Of a stretch of 64,000 nucleotides of DNA, positions 37,292 to 46,723 are shown piece by piece. The translations under genes and the position numbers were made by a program. This DNA comes from a bacterium (GTDB lineage Bacteria; Planctomycetota; UBA1135; UBA2386). Position 1 is the stretch's first letter. Each line of letters starts with the position of its first letter. The stretch lies in the NCBI GenBank assembly GCA_024743115.1, contig JANSXC010000021.1, positions 1-64,000 on the forward strand, in the 5' to 3' direction. The notes beneath the pieces were generated by a model that saw nothing but the letters and a program-made list of their open reading frames with translations, did not search any database and was not told where the DNA came from.

Positions 37292-37449
37292 TCTCGGTCG
37301 CCCGCTGTCGCGGCCAGACGAGGCCAGGACCACGCCGAGCGCCTTCGGCGCTCCGCTCAGGTTTCTGAGGCGGTCGGGGTGCCGGGTTCGGTCGCCTCCC
37401 GGGGCGGTGGTTTTTCGGGCTCGGACTGAACCGGTCGCAGACCGTGTCG

Positions 37450-37484
37450 TTCACAGGTGTCATCCGACGTCTACAGATGTAGAC
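37450..37484 (+). promoter_or_regulatory. BlaI operators and putative promoter of blaI-blaR
   Basis: A 16-bp inverted repeat, GTCTACAGATGTAGAC (37469-37484), has 7-bp arms around GA and contains the TACAnnTGTA core known for BlaI/MecI. A weaker copy, CACAGGTGTC, sits at 37452-37461, its centre 20 bp upstream, which is about two helical turns. TTCACA at 37450 and TACAGA at 37472 (spacing 16) could be promoter hexamers, so a bound repressor would cover the promoter. The blaI start codon lies 17 bases downstream, implying autoregulation. Confidence 0.75.
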
Positions 37485-37501
37485 GGTTCGGGAACAATGC
37501 C

Positions 37502-37906
37502 ATGACACCCAAGCCTCTCGATCCGCCGACCGCGGCGGAGTGGAAGATCCTCAAGGTCGTGTTCGAACGCGGCGCCTGCGGCGCTCGCGAGGTCATCGGC
37601 GACTCGGAGCAGGCGCACGGCTGGTCTGCCAGCACCGTCAAGACCCTGCTGCGGCGGCTCGTGGAGAAAGGACACCTGCGCACGCGGCGCGTCGGCGCTT
37701 CGTTCCTCTATCGGCCGAGCCGCACGATCCATCGGGCGCTGCGCGACTCCGCGGATCAACTGCTCGATCAGGTCGTGCCGGGCGCGCTCGGCCCGCTGAT
37801 TCAGTACATGGTCGGCAAGAGCCGGCTCACGGGTGAGGAACTCGACGACCTCCGGGCGTTCCTGGACGAGCAGTGCGCGGACGATGATGGGGAGGACGAC
37901 TCGTGA
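37502..37906 (+). CDS. BlaI/MecI-family transcriptional repressor
   Basis: 134 residues from ATG 37502. The winged helix is visible in PTAAEWKILKVVFERGA, GWSASTVKTLLRRLVEKG and HLRTRRVGASFLYRPSR. The C-terminal helices end in EELDDLRAFLDEQ and serve dimerisation. In the classical systems BlaI represses its own operon until BlaR1 triggers its cleavage. The next gene, an M56 sensor, overlaps it by 4 bases (GTGA). The operator upstream fits the protein's known recognition sequence. Confidence 0.93.
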   Translation: MTPKPLDPPTAAEWKILKVVFERGACGAREVIGDSEQAHGWSASTVKTLLRRLVEKGHLRTRRVGASFLYRPSRTIHRALRDSADQLLDQVVPGALGPLIQYMVGKSRLTGEELDDLRAFLDEQCADDDGEDDS

Positions 37907-40059
37907 GCGATCTCGTCGCAGCGTGGAACGAGTTGGCTGCCGTCTGGTGGCCGTGGCTGTTGCAGCGTTCGGTCGCTGCCAGCGTCACCCTGGTCGTAGT
38001 CGGCTTGCTCTTGCTGGCTCTGCGGCGCCGGCTCTCGGCGCACGCTCCGAGCCATCTCATGTTGCTGCCGATCGTCGTGCTCGTGTTGCCCGTCGAGCGG
38101 GCGCTGCCGACCTACTGGCCGGAGCCGATGCCGAACGCGGTGGCGTTCACGGCGTTGCCGACAGCCGCGAGCCCGGATGTGGGGCGGGCGGAGCGAAGCG
38201 AGTCGGCGGCCGCGGTCGGCCCGGTGGTGGATCGTCACGCGCCGCCGAGTTCCGCCGACATGAGCAGCGGCGCTCCCGTCATAGCTGCGCTCGAATGGCC
38301 GGCGATCGTGTTCGCCATGTGGCTGCTCGTGCTGCTAGGGGGTTGTTCGTGGCTGTTGGCGGCGCAGCTCGGCGCCGATCGCCGGTTGCGACAAGCCGCC
38401 CGGCGACCGGATCCTGATCTGCAACGGTTGTTCGAACGCCTGTGCAGTGAGCGCGGCTTCGATCGGCCGATCCGGTTGCGAACGGTCGCCGGGCTCGCCT
38501 CGCCGATCGCGAGCGGCATCGTGGATCGGGTGGTCTACCTGCCGACCGGGCTCGACGGCGAACTGTCCGCGACCCAGATGCGGTTCGTGCTGTTGCACGA
38601 GCTGGAACACCACGCCCGGCGCGATGTGCTCGTCGAAGGGCTCCTGCGCGTCGTGCGCTTCGCGTTCTGGTTCCACCCGGCGGTGTTCTGCGTGATCGCG
38701 GCCCACCGTCGCTGGCGCGAGTACGCGTGCGACGAGGCCGCGGCGGCGCGCGCGGCCGTGGGCAAGCGCGCGGCGTTGGCCGAGGCGCTGTTCACGTTGA
38801 TCCAACTCGCCAACGATGCGCCGCGCTCCCGCGGACTCATGGCGTCTTTCTCTCCTGCTACTCACATCATGAAGAATCGACTCCAACGGATCCTGGATCG
38901 TCGTCGTTCGCCGCACCGCAGCCTGTCAGCAACGAGCACTATCGTCGTGGCCGTCACTGGTCTCGCTGCGCTCACGGTTGCGCGGGCGCAGCAGAAACCC
39001 GTCACGGTCAAGGTCCAGCCGCCTGCTGGGGCGAGCCGGGCGGCGGTGACGCCGAAACCGGATGGCGAGGTCGCGGTCGCGATCGATCAGGGCCTGGCCT
39101 GGCTGCTGCAGGCCCAGGAAGACGATGGCCGGTGGGACATCGGGTCCGATCCGCAGCCGCGCTACCCCCGCGATCACAACGTCGTTCACGTGACTGGACT
39201 CGCGGTTCGTGCTCTGCTGTGCGGCTGGGACGGTCCGCGCCGGCACGAGATCGCGCGCGCGGTCGAACGCGCGGACGACTATCTGCAGCGCCAGCAGAAC
39301 GCCAAGGGGCTCTTCGGTGGCGGCGAGGCATTGGCCGAGCACTATGGGCACGCGCAGGTCCTGCGGGCGTTGTGCGCGATCCAGCGGGTCATGCCGGACG
39401 ATCAACGAAAAGCGAGCATCGCGCGCGGGGTCGCGTTCGCCGAGCGCGTTCGCAATCCGTACGCGGGTTGGCGTTATCGCCCACGCGACAATGACAACGA
39501 CAGCAAGCACACTGCGCTGATGTTGCTCGCGTTCCAGGACGCTGCCGAGCTGGGACTCGAGGTGCCGCCCGCGGCATTGCAGCACGCGCGCGAACTTCTC
39601 GTGCAGCTGACCGACGAGGAAACGGGACGCACGGGATTCGTGCGGCGAGGCGAGCCGATGTCGCGATTCGTCGCGAAGGTGAAGCGGTTCCCGAAGAAAT
39701 ACTCGGAAGAGCCGACGGCGATGCACCTGCTCGTCGAAGCAGCGTTCGACGACGAAGAAGGCGTGGGCGCCGCCGTGAGGGCGCGCGCCGCCGATCTCGT
39801 GCGCGACATGCCGCCGCGCTGGGATCCCGAAGCGGGAACGACGGACTACGCCTATTGGTGCTTCGGGGCGCGAGCCATGGCCGAGATCGGTGGGGCACAC
39901 GCCGAGGTGTGGCGCAAGTGCCTGCACGCCGCCCTGCTCGACAGTCGAATCGTCGAAGGCAGCACGGCCCACTGGCCAGCCGACGACGCGTGGGGTCGTC
40001 CGGGGATGGAGGCCTATTCGACCGCGAGCGCGCTCCTGGCGCTCTACGCGCTGCACTGA
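37903..40059 (+). CDS. BlaR1-like M56 peptidase fused to terpenoid-cyclase/prenyltransferase-like repeat domain
   Basis: 718 residues from GTG 37903. Residues 1-300 form the M56 membrane peptidase: several membrane segments and the zinc motif HELEH (FVLLHELEHHARRD), then AFWFHPAVFCVI and YACDEAAA. A further membrane segment near 345-365 leads into a region of about 340 residues made of alpha-helical repeats with DGRWDIG, YGHAQVLRALC, HTALMLLAFQDA and YSTASALLALYAL, the pattern of squalene-cyclase/prenyltransferase (alpha-alpha barrel) repeats. The usual BlaR1 penicillin-binding sensor is absent, so the signal sensed is not expected to be a beta-lactam. Cleavage of BlaI is inferred. Confidence 0.86.
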   Translation: MSDLVAAWNELAAVWWPWLLQRSVAASVTLVVVGLLLLALRRRLSAHAPSHLMLLPIVVLVLPVERALPTYWPEPMPNAVAFTALPTAASPDVGRAERSESAAAVGPVVDRHAPPSSADMSSGAPVIAALEWPAIVFAMWLLVLLGGCSWLLAAQLGADRRLRQAARRPDPDLQRLFERLCSERGFDRPIRLRTVAGLASPIASGIVDRVVYLPTGLDGELSATQMRFVLLHELEHHARRDVLVEGLLRVVRFAFWFHPAVFCVIAAHRRWREYACDEAAAARAAVGKRAALAEALFTLIQLANDAPRSRGLMASFSPATHIMKNRLQRILDRRRSPHRSLSATSTIVVAVTGLAALTVARAQQKPVTVKVQPPAGASRAAVTPKPDGEVAVAIDQGLAWLLQAQEDDGRWDIGSDPQPRYPRDHNVVHVTGLAVRALLCGWDGPRRHEIARAVERADDYLQRQQNAKGLFGGGEALAEHYGHAQVLRALCAIQRVMPDDQRKASIARGVAFAERVRNPYAGWRYRPRDNDNDSKHTALMLLAFQDAAELGLEVPPAALQHARELLVQLTDEETGRTGFVRRGEPMSRFVAKVKRFPKKYSEEPTAMHLLVEAAFDDEEGVGAAVRARAADLVRDMPPRWDPEAGTTDYAYWCFGARAMAEIGGAHAEVWRKCLHAALLDSRIVEGSTAHWPADDAWGRPGMEAYSTASALLALYALH

Positions 40060-40259
40060 TGCAGCCGGGCGCCGGCGCTGGTCCCCGCCGTCGGCGGCGG
40101 ACCGCCGATGATGCGCCGGGAATCCGCCGCCCGCAGGTGCGGTGGCGTGCACCCGCGCCGGTTGGCGGCCCGCGCAGAACGGCTTACCCTGCGTGCCAAC
40201 TGCAGGCATTCGACGGCCCTTCCGATGCCTGGCAAACGTAGCGACGCGCGGACGCAGCC

Positions 40260-43200
40260 ATGCTCCGTGTCGTCGAGCGATTCATGATCCAAGCCAATAC
40301 CTCGCGCTCTATCGCCTTCGCGCTTTGCGTGGGCGCCGTGTTGTCTCTTGCCGGCATCGCCGGGGCCCAACGTGGGCCGAAGGGCTTGCTGCGTACCGCT
40401 CCTGCCAAGCTGCGACGGGCCGCGCCACCCGGGCCGTCGGGACCGTTGAGTCAGGCGCCGTTCGCGCGGGTCTATCGCGACCCTCACGGCGTGCCGCACA
40501 TCGAGGCCAACAGCGAAACGCAGGCGTGGTATGCGCTCGGTTTCGAGGCGGCGCGCGACGGCCTGTTGTACGTGCAGGCGAGCGCGAAGATCGTGCGCGG
40601 TGAGGCCGTCAAGTATCTGGCGGTGCCAATCAACGGGGTGCTGCCGCAACTGCGGACGCATCTGCTGACGGACATGCTGACGCAAATCATGGGGACCTAC
40701 CCCACGAACCTCACGGCCCCGCAGCTCCGGAGCCTGTTCGCGCCGTCGGACCCGACGATCACCGGCAACTTCTACGACAACTGCGTCGCGTATGCGGCGG
40801 GCGTCAACGCGTTCCGCGAGACTGTGCGCACCGCGACGAACCCGGCGACTGCCGAGCACCGTCTCAAGTCGTGGTTGCAGAACCCCACGATGACCGGCAA
40901 CGGCGTGGCGGACTTCTCGTGGGTGTTTCTCGAGCCGGTCGATGCCCTCGACTTCGTCTGGTACGGTCGCTGGCTCAATGCCTATCTCGCCACGAACACG
41001 GCGGACTTCAAGGCACCCGACGTCAATTCGAGTGGTGCGTCATACGGCCTGCTGGGATCTGGCGGCAACGTGTCGGCGGTGATCGAGCCGCCGAACGCGG
41101 CCGGTGAATCGGCGCGGCTGGCACAACTGAAGAAGCTGTTTGCCGGACTGCCCGGCATGGGATCGAGCGGCTATTGCTGGTCGCGAGACTATTGTCAGGA
41201 GACCAGCGGCAGCACGGTCGTGACGTACTCCGGGCTCATGGCGGATCCGCAGGGCCCGAAGTTCGCGGGCGTGTACGGCGCGCCACCCGACTTCATGCGG
41301 CGCTTCCTCGGCTTCATGGCGCTCGAGTGGTTCGCGCACGTCAAGGTGACGTTGCCCAACGCGACGGAGCCGAGCCTCGATGCCTACGGCACGATCCCGT
41401 TCGGAATGGCCTCGTTCCTCACCGCGCACAACCAGGACGTGGCGTGGGGCGGCAGCCTCGGCGCGCCCAATTGGTCCGATGCGTTCCTGCTGCGGCTGAA
41501 CGAGCAACAGTCGGGGCCTGCGGCTGGCCGGCCCACGGCCGCACTCGAGTACTACTCGTACTACAGCGACTCGATGCAGTCGCTCTCGACACCGCCGCAG
41601 ACCCAATGCGTGATCAAACGTCACGATTCGGGAACCATCACCATCCCGTACTGGCGCGCTGGGCCGTTCGGCGTCGTCCTGCCTGATCTCGACGAAGTGG
41701 TCGACTTCTACGAGGGGCGCCGTCCCGCGCCCGAGCTGCCGGTGATCTACGGCGAAGAGGCCGCGACGGGGCCGTGGGAATGGCGGGTCCAGGATGAAGA
41801 TCGCAAGATGCGCTTCTGGACCGGCCCGGACAGCGTGACGCCGCCGACGACCCGCGACCCGATGGTGATCGCGCTGCGGGTGCCGATGGATCCGAACGTC
41901 GGTGGCGAGACGTTCCACTGGCTGTATCCGAAGGCGGGGTGGGAGATGGCGCACGCCGATTCCGTCGCTGACATCCACCGCCTGCTGAATGCCCAGCAGG
42001 CCAGCTACTTCGTGAACTTCTGCTGCGTCGATCGCGCCGGTGATCTGTTTGCGACCCATCTCGGGGCGATCCCGAAGCGTGGCGACTACGACCTCACGGG
42101 CGGACCCAACACGCTGCTCGCCAACGGCATTCACTCGTTTCCGGATCTCTGGGCCGTCTACAGCGGGACCGTCGGGCCGGTGCCGGCGCGTCGGCTCGAG
42201 GACCGGATGTTCGATTGGCAGTTCGAGAACGGTGAGATCCAGTATCTCGATCTGGCGACGAACGGCGGCAGTCGGGCTTACAAGGCCAAGCTCGAGGCCT
42301 ATCCGTCGCGGCAGGGGGCGCCGCAGTTCCCGGCGTGGAGCGAGGCCGGTGCCGGGCCGACCTGGACGACGCAGAACGGTCGCTTCGGCGTCGTCAACAA
42401 CAGCTCGCCGTGGTTCGCGGGGCTGAAGCGCGCGCTCGTCGAGCCGGATCCCGCGAACCCCAACGCGTTCAACAACCAGATGGCCGTCGATCCGTTCAAC
42501 GGGGCTACGAACGAGATCCTCCAGGCTGTGCTGGATGCGGGCACTGCGTATCAGTCGATCGTGTTCGTCGACGAGGCGTCGCCGAACAACCAGCTCGTGA
42601 CCGACCGTCTGAGCCAGATCGCCAAGACGCTCAGTCCCAACAGCCCGGCGGGTGCCGAACCGCCGATGACGGTCGCTGAGGCCGTAGACTTCGTTACGGA
42701 CCCGACGCTGCACAACGCGGCAGAGTACCCGGGCGGGACGGCGCTCGCGGACCTGCCGCCCGCGATTCGGGTGGTGAAGGAGATCGCGTCCAATCTTACG
42801 ACCCCCGGCTGGCCACGGACCATGGCCGATCGTGAGGCCCGCTTCTTCCACGACTTGTGGGATGCGCTGCACAATCATTCGTATTGGCTCGCCTATCGCG
42901 CGGTGGGGCAGCCGCTCAATCGCAGCCTCAAGGAGATCTGGATCGACAACGCGCACCAGCAGTCGGGTTCGAATCCCGCAGCGCGGCAGACGATGTGGTA
43001 CGACGACCCGCAGAACCCGCAGACGCTGCGCTGGCTCGACATGCCGATCGGTTTTGCGCTCATCGACTTCGACTGGCGTGCGACCGAACTGGGCGCGGGC
43101 ACCCAGGCCGCCACGGGGATGCCGGGCGGCAGTGGTTTCAGCGCCGGTGACGTGGCCGAGTTCTCGGCGCTGGTGAACTGGCTCGACGTGTGGGGTAACT

Positions 43201-44165
43201 CGCCGTCGGGTCGCTACAAGATCGCCCCGGACTCGTCGGCCGCGGCACTCTACGAGATGTGGCGCATGGGCTACACCGGCTGGGGACCGCACGGTCGTCA
43301 CTGGCGCGTGCTCGATGACGGTACGTCGGCGGAATGGCAACCGACTCCGTGGAGCGCGTTGGCCGGCAATGCCTTCATGTACGGTCGCGTCGAGTCGGCG
43401 AACGAGACCGAACCGGGTCTCGTCATCGCGCCGAACGTCTACGACGCGCTGTACTGGGATCCGGCCACGTTCCAGGTTCGTGATGCCGGGCATCCGCTGA
43501 CGGCGGCGCACCTCAACGCGCTCACGCAGTTCTTCCTCGAGCTGGGCCGGTTCTACGTCGATCCCGTCGGTAATGGCGGCAACCCGTCGCGCAAGATGGC
43601 GCGCTACGAACTGCTCACGGATCCTGACGCCAACGGGCTCCGCGACGACATGCTCGCGACCTATCCCGGTTCCTATCCGCTGACTGCCGGCCTCGTGCGG
43701 ATGACGGCCGCTCGTCGCCTGATGGATGCCGCGCGCTTCATGGGTGGGCTCGCGGCGGTCCAGAACCAGCAGCTCAGCACCTACTTCGGGGCGCGCCTCT
43801 GCGATCACTACGGCCGCACGCGCTGGCCGTCGACGATTCCCGGTGATCTCGGCGCGTGCTGGGGTGGCGAACTCGGGGGCGGTGGGTGGATGGCCGACCC
43901 GCTGTCGCCGGGGCAGGTGCTCGGGCGCGGGTTCCAGACGCGCTTCGTCCGCACCGGGTTCTCCAATACGCCGCTCCTGACCTTGTTCCCGGATAATGGC
44001 GGCCCGCCCAGGTCGTTCTTCTGGACGTTCCCCGGGGCGCGGGCGATGTCACCGGACGACCCGGGGTTCACGTCGTTGATGCCGAACGTGGCGTCGAACC
44101 AGCTGGCGCCGACGTACTACTCCAACTACCGGCCCTACTACTTCACGACGCACGCGTATCGCTAG
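40260..44165 (+). CDS. Penicillin acylase (N-terminal nucleophile) family protein, secreted
   Basis: 1301 residues from ATG 40260; ATG 40284 is equally plausible since it begins the signal peptide (IAFALCVGAVLSLAGIAGAQ). The family opening is RVYRDPHGVPHIEANSETQAWYALGFEAARDGLL. The proposed catalytic Ser follows the autocleavage site at about residues 302-303 in GMGSSGYCWSRDYCQETSGSTVV, matching the SNxW-like pattern. These proteins cleave themselves into two chains and hydrolyse amide bonds such as those of acyl-homoserine lactones or penicillins. The length exceeds the usual 700-850, with a long C-terminal extension. The substrate is unknown. Confidence 0.87.
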   Translation: MLRVVERFMIQANTSRSIAFALCVGAVLSLAGIAGAQRGPKGLLRTAPAKLRRAAPPGPSGPLSQAPFARVYRDPHGVPHIEANSETQAWYALGFEAARDGLLYVQASAKIVRGEAVKYLAVPINGVLPQLRTHLLTDMLTQIMGTYPTNLTAPQLRSLFAPSDPTITGNFYDNCVAYAAGVNAFRETVRTATNPATAEHRLKSWLQNPTMTGNGVADFSWVFLEPVDALDFVWYGRWLNAYLATNTADFKAPDVNSSGASYGLLGSGGNVSAVIEPPNAAGESARLAQLKKLFAGLPGMGSSGYCWSRDYCQETSGSTVVTYSGLMADPQGPKFAGVYGAPPDFMRRFLGFMALEWFAHVKVTLPNATEPSLDAYGTIPFGMASFLTAHNQDVAWGGSLGAPNWSDAFLLRLNEQQSGPAAGRPTAALEYYSYYSDSMQSLSTPPQTQCVIKRHDSGTITIPYWRAGPFGVVLPDLDEVVDFYEGRRPAPELPVIYGEEAATGPWEWRVQDEDRKMRFWTGPDSVTPPTTRDPMVIALRVPMDPNVGGETFHWLYPKAGWEMAHADSVADIHRLLNAQQASYFVNFCCVDRAGDLFATHLGAIPKRGDYDLTGGPNTLLANGIHSFPDLWAVYSGTVGPVPARRLEDRMFDWQFENGEIQYLDLATNGGSRAYKAKLEAYPSRQGAPQFPAWSEAGAGPTWTTQNGRFGVVNNSSPWFAGLKRALVEPDPANPNAFNNQMAVDPFNGATNEILQAVLDAGTAYQSIVFVDEASPNNQLVTDRLSQIAKTLSPNSPAGAEPPMTVAEAVDFVTDPTLHNAAEYPGGTALADLPPAIRVVKEIASNLTTPGWPRTMADREARFFHDLWDALHNHSYWLAYRAVGQPLNRSLKEIWIDNAHQQSGSNPAARQTMWYDDPQNPQTLRWLDMPIGFALIDFDWRATELGAGTQAATGMPGGSGFSAGDVAEFSALVNWLDVWGNSPSGRYKIAPDSSAAALYEMWRMGYTGWGPHGRHWRVLDDGTSAEWQPTPWSALAGNAFMYGRVESANETEPGLVIAPNVYDALYWDPATFQVRDAGHPLTAAHLNALTQFFLELGRFYVDPVGNGGNPSRKMARYELLTDPDANGLRDDMLATYPGSYPLTAGLVRMTAARRLMDAARFMGGLAAVQNQQLSTYFGARLCDHYGRTRWPSTIPGDLGACWGGELGGGGWMADPLSPGQVLGRGFQTRFVRTGFSNTPLLTLFPDNGGPPRSFFWTFPGARAMSPDDPGFTSLMPNVASNQLAPTYYSNYRPYYFTTHAYR

Positions 44166-44197
44166 CGGGCCGCGGGCCATCTTGCCGCGTTGAGCTC

Positions 44198-44782
44198 CTA
44201 CCGGGTGCTCGGGCACCCGCCCAGTTTCGGGCGGAGCGCGGCCCGCGCGCTCCGCAGTCGTGACTTCACCGTGCTGACGGGTAGCTCGAGCTCTGCGGCA
44301 ACCTCGCGGTCCGATCGCCCTTCGCGGTAGCGCATCGCGACGATCAGGCGTTGTTCGCGCGGCAGGCTGGCCACCTGGTGCCAGAGCCAGCTTGCGCGTT
44401 CGAGCTGTTCGGCGCCGTCGTCCGCGAGAAGTTCGTGGTCGATCGGATCGCGGGTGTGCAGGTGGCGGGACCGCCGTCGAATCATGCGCGCCTTGTTGAT
44501 CGTCATCGCGATCAAGAACGGCCAGGCTGCGCGGCTCGGATCGAATCGGCCGGGGTGGCGCATGAGATCCAGGAACACATCCTGGACCGCATCCTGGGCG
44601 GCGACGTGGTCGTCCGTGATGCGCCATGCAACCCGTTCCAGTGGTGTCGCCGTGAGTCGATAGACCTCGTCCAGCACCGCGGGTATCGCAGTTCGGGAGA
44701 ACCGCGCGAACAAGCGCGTCAACCGTGTCGCCGCCGATGCACCGCCATGTGCGTTCGACGAACCGTCCCGCATGGCCGTCAT
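44198..44782 (-). CDS. ECF sigma factor
   Basis: 194 residues from ATG 44782 (ATG 44773 also possible). Region 2: AAQDAVQDVFLDLMRHP and AWPFLIAMTINKARMIRRRSR. Region 4: LPREQRLIVAMRYREGRSDR and VAAELELPVSTVKSRLRSARAALR. It is a normal-length ECF factor without the membrane extension seen in the five fusions. It is divergent from the DUF1800/DUF1501 pair and may control it; no anti-sigma gene is adjacent. Confidence 0.92.
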   Translation of the reverse strand: MTAMRDGSSNAHGGASAATRLTRLFARFSRTAIPAVLDEVYRLTATPLERVAWRITDDHVAAQDAVQDVFLDLMRHPGRFDPSRAAWPFLIAMTINKARMIRRRSRHLHTRDPIDHELLADDGAEQLERASWLWHQVASLPREQRLIVAMRYREGRSDREVAAELELPVSTVKSRLRSARAALRPKLGGCPSTR

Positions 44783-45015
44783 GGAGAGAGCTTTCGAGTT
44801 CGTGTCCGACGGCCTACGACCGCCGCTCGCAAGACGTCGGCTGACCCGGCGTGTCACGCCGATGTCGGAAACCGGTGCGGAATGTCGGCTGCGATCGACG
44901 GGCGTTGTCGCGCTTGTCGGATTTTTGCGATCGGGTCGGAGCGGTCACGCAAACACCTCCTGGCGGCGCGGTGTCGGAGCGGCACGAGCACGCCCAAGAA
45001 CCCAATCGAGGAACG

Positions 45016-46704
45016 ATGCGAAGAACCCCTCCCAATTCCGTTCTCGGCCGTGCTGCGTGCGTGCTTGCGGTCGCCGGACTCGCCGTCAGCACGATCCAGG
45101 CCCAGCAACTCGCCACCGCCATACCAACGAGCTTGTCGACGGCGCGCGCGATGCACGTTGCCAACCGCCTGACGTTCGGCCAGACGGAGGCGCTGGTCAA
45201 TCAGCTCACCGGCCCGATCGCGAACTACTACGCGTATCTCAACGCGCAGCTCAATCCGAACCTCGCGCTCGACAACCCCGACGTCGGCAGTCTGCTGTCG
45301 CAGCTCAACAACGGTTCCGGGCCGCCGCCGTTCACGACGTTCGCGATGGGGATGGGATATCGCTATCGCGATATCCAGAACGGGGTCTATGCCTACAGCG
45401 CCGTTTCCGATTTCCAGCTCGTGGCCCGCATGGGGCACTTCTGGGAGCGCCACTTCAACACGTATGCGAACCGCGTGCGTGGTGTCGTGCGCGGACCGTA
45501 CGCCAACAACGACTTGCTCGAGGCAGAAAGCCTCACGTGCCGGATCGAGTGGGAGGACTACGAGTTCTACCGCCAGAACTCGCTCGGCCAGTTCCGGGAC
45601 CTGATCGGCTACACGTTCTACAGCCCGGCCATGCTCATCTACCTCGACACCGTGCTGAACGAGTGCGGCGCGGGCAGCTCTGGCATTCCGAACGAGAACA
45701 TGTCGCGTGAGCTCATGGAACTCCACGGCATCGGCACGAACTTCGAGCCCACCGGCGAACTCAACTACGGCATCAACGAGATCCAGGCCGTCGCGCGCGC
45801 GATGTCGGGCTGGGGGCTGCGGGGCAACGGCTACGGCATCGCCTACCTGCGGGCCTCGTTCAACGTTCTCGAGCACTGCGGCACAGCAACCACGATCTTC
45901 GGCACCTCGGGTTTGCCGGCGTACACGTTGACGACCGGAATCAACGCGGTCGACGACCTGCTCGACTACCTTGCCGGTACCGAGGCCTGCGCCGACTTCA
46001 TCTGCCGCAAGCTCATGCTCGATTTCATGGGTGATGGTTCGGACGACCTCTATCCGAACGTGCTCACCCAGATGAAGGCGGCGTGGGGGCCGGCCGGCGA
46101 TATCCGAGCGGTGCTGAACGTGATGCTGAGCTCGGGCGAGTTCTTGGGGCAGACGAAGCGTTGGTGCCGTGCCAAGACCCCGATGGAGACCGCGATCTCG
46201 CATCAGCGGACCTGGGGCGGTTCGTATCGCGACACCCCCGGCTCTGCCTCCCCCAATCTGGATCGCTTGAACTACGTACGCGTTCAGGGTCAGAACATCG
46301 GTCAGAGTCTGTTCCTGTTCGTGTCGCCCGACGGCTTCGCGCTCGAGAGCAACGAGCAGCCCGGCAGCGGGATCATGCTCAAGAGTCTCAACCTGTTCTC
46401 GGAGTCCTACTACACGAACGAACCCTACGCGGGGAACAACGTCCGGTTCGACTTCCCGGCGTTCGTGATGAACTCGTTGCCGGCAGCGAAGTGGGGCGAT
46501 CCGCGTGCTGTCGCGACGCTCTTCCTGCAGCGCGCCTACGGCGCCGGCTGGAACCTGGACAACCTGACCGCCGTGGGGTTTGCGCTGGCCACGGACGTGA
46601 CCGGTGCGCTGGCGCCGCTCGACCCGATGGCGCCCGACTACGGCAAGCGCCTGGGGCAGGGGGTCGTGGCCACGACGTCGACGCCGCGCGGGCTACTGCG
46701 CTAA
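45016..46704 (+). CDS. DUF1800 family protein, secreted
   Basis: 562 residues from ATG 45016, with GAGG a few bases upstream. The signal peptide is AACVLAVAGLAVSTIQAQ. Family features are HVANRLTFGQTEALVNQL, the MGHFWERHFNTY stretch, NENMSRELMELHGIGT (the family's NENFARELLELHTLG site) and FICRKLMLDFMGD. DUF1800 proteins are widespread in planctomycetes and are nearly always followed by a DUF1501 partner, as here. Their biochemical role is not established. Confidence 0.93.
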   Translation: MRRTPPNSVLGRAACVLAVAGLAVSTIQAQQLATAIPTSLSTARAMHVANRLTFGQTEALVNQLTGPIANYYAYLNAQLNPNLALDNPDVGSLLSQLNNGSGPPPFTTFAMGMGYRYRDIQNGVYAYSAVSDFQLVARMGHFWERHFNTYANRVRGVVRGPYANNDLLEAESLTCRIEWEDYEFYRQNSLGQFRDLIGYTFYSPAMLIYLDTVLNECGAGSSGIPNENMSRELMELHGIGTNFEPTGELNYGINEIQAVARAMSGWGLRGNGYGIAYLRASFNVLEHCGTATTIFGTSGLPAYTLTTGINAVDDLLDYLAGTEACADFICRKLMLDFMGDGSDDLYPNVLTQMKAAWGPAGDIRAVLNVMLSSGEFLGQTKRWCRAKTPMETAISHQRTWGGSYRDTPGSASPNLDRLNYVRVQGQNIGQSLFLFVSPDGFALESNEQPGSGIMLKSLNLFSESYYTNEPYAGNNVRFDFPAFVMNSLPAAKWGDPRAVATLFLQRAYGAGWNLDNLTAVGFALATDVTGALAPLDPMAPDYGKRLGQGVVATTSTPRGLLR

Positions 46705-46723
46705 CGCCTGGAGGAAACCAAAG

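Noticed and set aside
38840..38875. Internal ATG (MKNRLQRILDRR) in the M56 sensor as another hidden start
   Set aside because: No Shine-Dalgarno-like sequence precedes it, and the sequence after it is the usual linker of M56 proteins rather than a direct membrane anchor.
40080..40105. GC-rich hairpin after the BlaR gene as a terminator
   Set aside because: The stem is imperfect, has no U-tract and lies in a uniformly GC-rich stretch where such structures are common by chance.
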